Positions 11,819-14,177 of a stretch of DNA of 14,177 bases are shown here, piece after piece. The notes beneath the pieces were generated by a model. It saw only the letters and a program-made list of their open reading frames with translations, had not been told where the DNA came from and made no database searches. Both the position numbers and the translations under genes were made by a program. The stretch's first letter is position 1. Every line of letters begins with the position of its first letter. Source of the stretch: Clostridia bacterium (GTDB taxonomy: Bacteria; Bacillota_A; Clostridia; Christensenellales; Aristaeellaceae); the NCBI GenBank assembly GCA_025997215.1, contig BNUH01000070.1, forward strand, positions 1 through 14,177. The letters are read 5' to 3'.

Positions 11819-14032
11819 GTGCGGAGAGTTGTGTTTGTTGGCATAACGTTATTGGCTATAATGGTTATGGCTGCGGGTTTAGTGTCCGGCGAGGTTACGC
11901 GCTCATTCTCGATGGATGGGGTATTCTACGAGGTGCGCGACGGGGAGTTGTGGATCGCCGGTTTTGACGACGAGGCGGATACTATCGTTTACCGAGATTC
12001 GGTGGACGGCATGCCCGTGCACGTGAGCTGGAATAATGAGTGGTACTATCCGGGTGATGGCAGTGATTCCATACTCATACATGAGGCGGTCGATGCTCCG
12101 GCGAAGGTGAAGATGCTGGTCATTGCCGAGGGTGTGACCAAGGTAACGAACGACTACTTCCGGGAATGGGAGACGCTGGAGAGCGTGTCGTTCCCGTCGA
12201 CGCTGCGCAGCATACAGGGCGCGTTTATTCGCTGCACCAGTCTGCGGCGGATTACGCTGCCAGAGGGTGTCGAGTCGGTGATCGGCAGCTTTATGAACTG
12301 CGGCTTAACCGAGGTTCACCTGCCAGCCTCTCTAACATCGCTGAATGCCGCCGCGTTCGGCGAATGCAACAGCCTGATGACTATCACTGTGGATGAGCGG
12401 AACCCAGCGCTTCAAGTCATCGACGGCGTGCTCTATAATATAAGCAAAGCCGAACTGCTGAAGTATCCGCCCGCGCTGGTGAAGGATGAATTCGTTATCC
12501 CTTCATTTGTGAAGTCTATCAACGACTATGCCATAGCGTATTCGTCGCGGATACGCCAGATGGTTTTGCCGGAAGGCATTACGGTGCAGCCGATATATAA
12601 CGTGATGTGCTATGGCTTGGAGCGGCTGTCGGTGTCATCGACTTTGGTTTCGTTCGGAGATTATATTAACGACTTCGGGAATGGTGTGGGCTGGGCGCTC
12701 GAACGCATCGACATTGCGCCTGGCAATCCAGTATTCACCAGCGTGGATGGAGTTGTGTACAAGGATGGCAAGCTGCATCTATACCCCGAAGCGAACCGTA
12801 AGTCGTTATATATTACGGATGAATTCTGGAGACAGATTGAGGGTTTCGGCGAGACATACCACGGATTCTTTTATCAGAACTACGCGCTGGAAGGTGTGGC
12901 TTTCGACACTGCGGCGGTGACCGAGATTCCAAATATGATGTTCAGCGAGTGTATCAACCTGAAGCATGTCTCGCTGCCGCTGACGCTGACGAAGATTGGC
13001 GATCGCGCGTTCGACAGCTGCATATCGCTGGAATCTGTCGCGCTGCCGCCGGGATTGTTGGAGATAGGCGACTCCGCGTTCACCAACACACCCCTGCTGA
13101 AATCCGTCATAATTCCGGACAGTGTGTCGAAGATTGGCGATTACGCGTTTGACCGCACCACCGCGTTGATATGTCGGCAATGGTCGGCGGCATATTGGTA
13201 CGCGTACGAGTACGGGAACCCATGGGCGTCGAGCGTATACGATACACCGAGAGCTATTACCAACCCGTCCGGACGCACGCTACCAGCCGCCGTGATCAAT
13301 GGGCCGTCGGGCGGCACGACCAAACTGCTGGCCAATCCCCGAGCGAACGCGAATTCATTAGGATTCTATCCCAATGGTACTACGGTAATCGTTCTGGATA
13401 ATAACGGTTCATATGCGCATGTTAGGCTGGGAGGCATGGAGGGCACGCTGGAGGGTTACATCCCGACTGACACGCTGGTTATGACGGATGAATTGACTAG
13501 CGTTATAACCATTATGCGCCTGAAGAATAAAGGCAGTTATGAGCATCCGCTGCCGCTGACCGTGTACACCGCGCCACTGGAATCTTCTGCCAAGACTGTC
13601 GTCGAGCTGGGCGTGCTGGATTACCTGCATGTGGTGGATGCTTTAGGTGTATGGTATCAGGTAGTCAATGATGATCGGTCGGTGAGCGGATATGTCCGCG
13701 CGCAGGATGCGCACGTCGCGCAGTCGCATTGGCTGGTCTATGACACGGATGATTATCAGTGGGGCAGGACGCCTTACTATTTCGCCGTGACCAACCCCAA
13801 TTCCAACGAGCGGCTGAACCTGCGTGAGCGGCCCGACTCGAATTCGCCGTCGATGGGGCGGTATTATAATGGAACCATTGTTGAACGCGTGGATGGTTAT
13901 GATGCAGATGGTAATTACGTGTCGATAGGAGAATGGGTGCATGTCAAGGTTGATGGCAAGATTGGGTATATGAGGCTTGAATACTTAAGCCAGGTTAGGT
14001 CAATCAGGCGGAGTCCTTATACTCCTAGTTGA
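11819..14032 (+). CDS. Second BspA-like LRR/SH3 protein, paralogue of the upstream gene
   Basis: A 737-residue protein with a signal peptide (RRVVFVGITLLAIMVMAAGL), one copy of the cap module (SMDGVFYEVRDGELWIAGF, about residues 30-240), BspA-type repeats to about 475 (for example LTLTKIGDRAFDSC) and three SH3-like domains at about 491-560, 578-635 and 656-728. The last reads RLNLRERPDSNSPSMGRY. It parallels the upstream protein domain by domain, down to shared phrases such as TDELTSVI, GYVRAQD and NGTIVE, but lacks the second module copy. Start choice: GTG at 11819 lies 7-8 bases after GGGGG; GTG at 11813, overlapping the previous stop as GTGA, is also possible. It is the last gene of the operon. 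No clear terminator follows within the window. Confidence 0.85.
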   Translation: MRRVVFVGITLLAIMVMAAGLVSGEVTRSFSMDGVFYEVRDGELWIAGFDDEADTIVYRDSVDGMPVHVSWNNEWYYPGDGSDSILIHEAVDAPAKVKMLVIAEGVTKVTNDYFREWETLESVSFPSTLRSIQGAFIRCTSLRRITLPEGVESVIGSFMNCGLTEVHLPASLTSLNAAAFGECNSLMTITVDERNPALQVIDGVLYNISKAELLKYPPALVKDEFVIPSFVKSINDYAIAYSSRIRQMVLPEGITVQPIYNVMCYGLERLSVSSTLVSFGDYINDFGNGVGWALERIDIAPGNPVFTSVDGVVYKDGKLHLYPEANRKSLYITDEFWRQIEGFGETYHGFFYQNYALEGVAFDTAAVTEIPNMMFSECINLKHVSLPLTLTKIGDRAFDSCISLESVALPPGLLEIGDSAFTNTPLLKSVIIPDSVSKIGDYAFDRTTALICRQWSAAYWYAYEYGNPWASSVYDTPRAITNPSGRTLPAAVINGPSGGTTKLLANPRANANSLGFYPNGTTVIVLDNNGSYAHVRLGGMEGTLEGYIPTDTLVMTDELTSVITIMRLKNKGSYEHPLPLTVYTAPLESSAKTVVELGVLDYLHVVDALGVWYQVVNDDRSVSGYVRAQDAHVAQSHWLVYDTDDYQWGRTPYYFAVTNPNSNERLNLRERPDSNSPSMGRYYNGTIVERVDGYDADGNYVSIGEWVHVKVDGKIGYMRLEYLSQVRSIRRSPYTPS

Positions 14033-14177
14033 GCCGTGTGGCTACTTCAAAAAAAGTCTGTTCCCCTGCGCCGATTGTTCGCTGCAAACCGATGGCTGTT
14101 TACTGGCGCGTCGTCCCCCTCAACGGCAGTAGAGGTTCGCAATGGGATGCCGCCGGGTGAATTCTAATACGCGAGGG
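14033..14177. other. Downstream intergenic end of window
   Basis: I see no gene, no T-run hairpin and no recognisable promoter. A small AGCC-GTGT-GGCT hairpin lies at about 14033-14044 with A-rich sequence after it, the wrong orientation for a plus-strand terminator. Confidence 0.4.

Overview
The window looks like chromosomal DNA of a gut-type Bacillota (Clostridia) carrying a small, decayed integrative element. The evidence is strong AGGAGG-type ribosome sites, consensus sigma-A promoters, a heavy-metal-domain gene of a kind known from clostridia, BspA-like leucine-rich repeat proteins with bacterial SH3 domains, and phage-type genes common in Firmicutes. The genus cannot be fixed from the sequence.

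Positions 1-1450 (genes on the minus strand): the end of an IS256-like insertion sequence interrupts a gene for a heavy-metal-associated (HMA) domain fused to a membrane segment. A small secreted SH3-domain protein gene follows.

Positions about 1545-7330: remnant of a prophage, phage satellite or other integrative element. It has a terminator, a tyrosine integrase pseudogene (one frameshift, catalytic tyrosine lost) and an XRE repressor, all on the minus strand. A divergent switch region with palindromes on a good promoter follows. The plus-strand cluster encodes an unknown basic protein, a MerR-like excisionase, an unknown protein, a VRR-NUC nuclease and a phage-type unknown protein. Next comes a HigB/HigA-like toxin-antitoxin pair with its own consensus promoter. 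The next ~950 bases have no convincing gene. They hold hairpins, six tandem copies of a TGTAGG repeat with 10-11 bp period, and a ~40 bp A+T-rich block, which together resemble a replication origin. No capsid, packaging, helicase or primase gene is visible.

Positions 7353-7761 (minus strand): a tRNA-Gln(CTG) / tRNA-Glu(CTC) unit with a strong promoter, a highly structured spacer between the tRNAs and a hairpin after them.

Positions 7889-14032 (plus strand): a tight three-gene operon for secreted proteins. The first is a PstS-like periplasmic-binding-fold protein. The other two are large paralogues made of BspA-like leucine-rich repeats followed by three SH3-like domains. The larger paralogue carries an extra ~219-residue copy of the N-terminal module, which accounts for the whole length difference. 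This is probably a cell-surface or extracellular system; its role is unknown.
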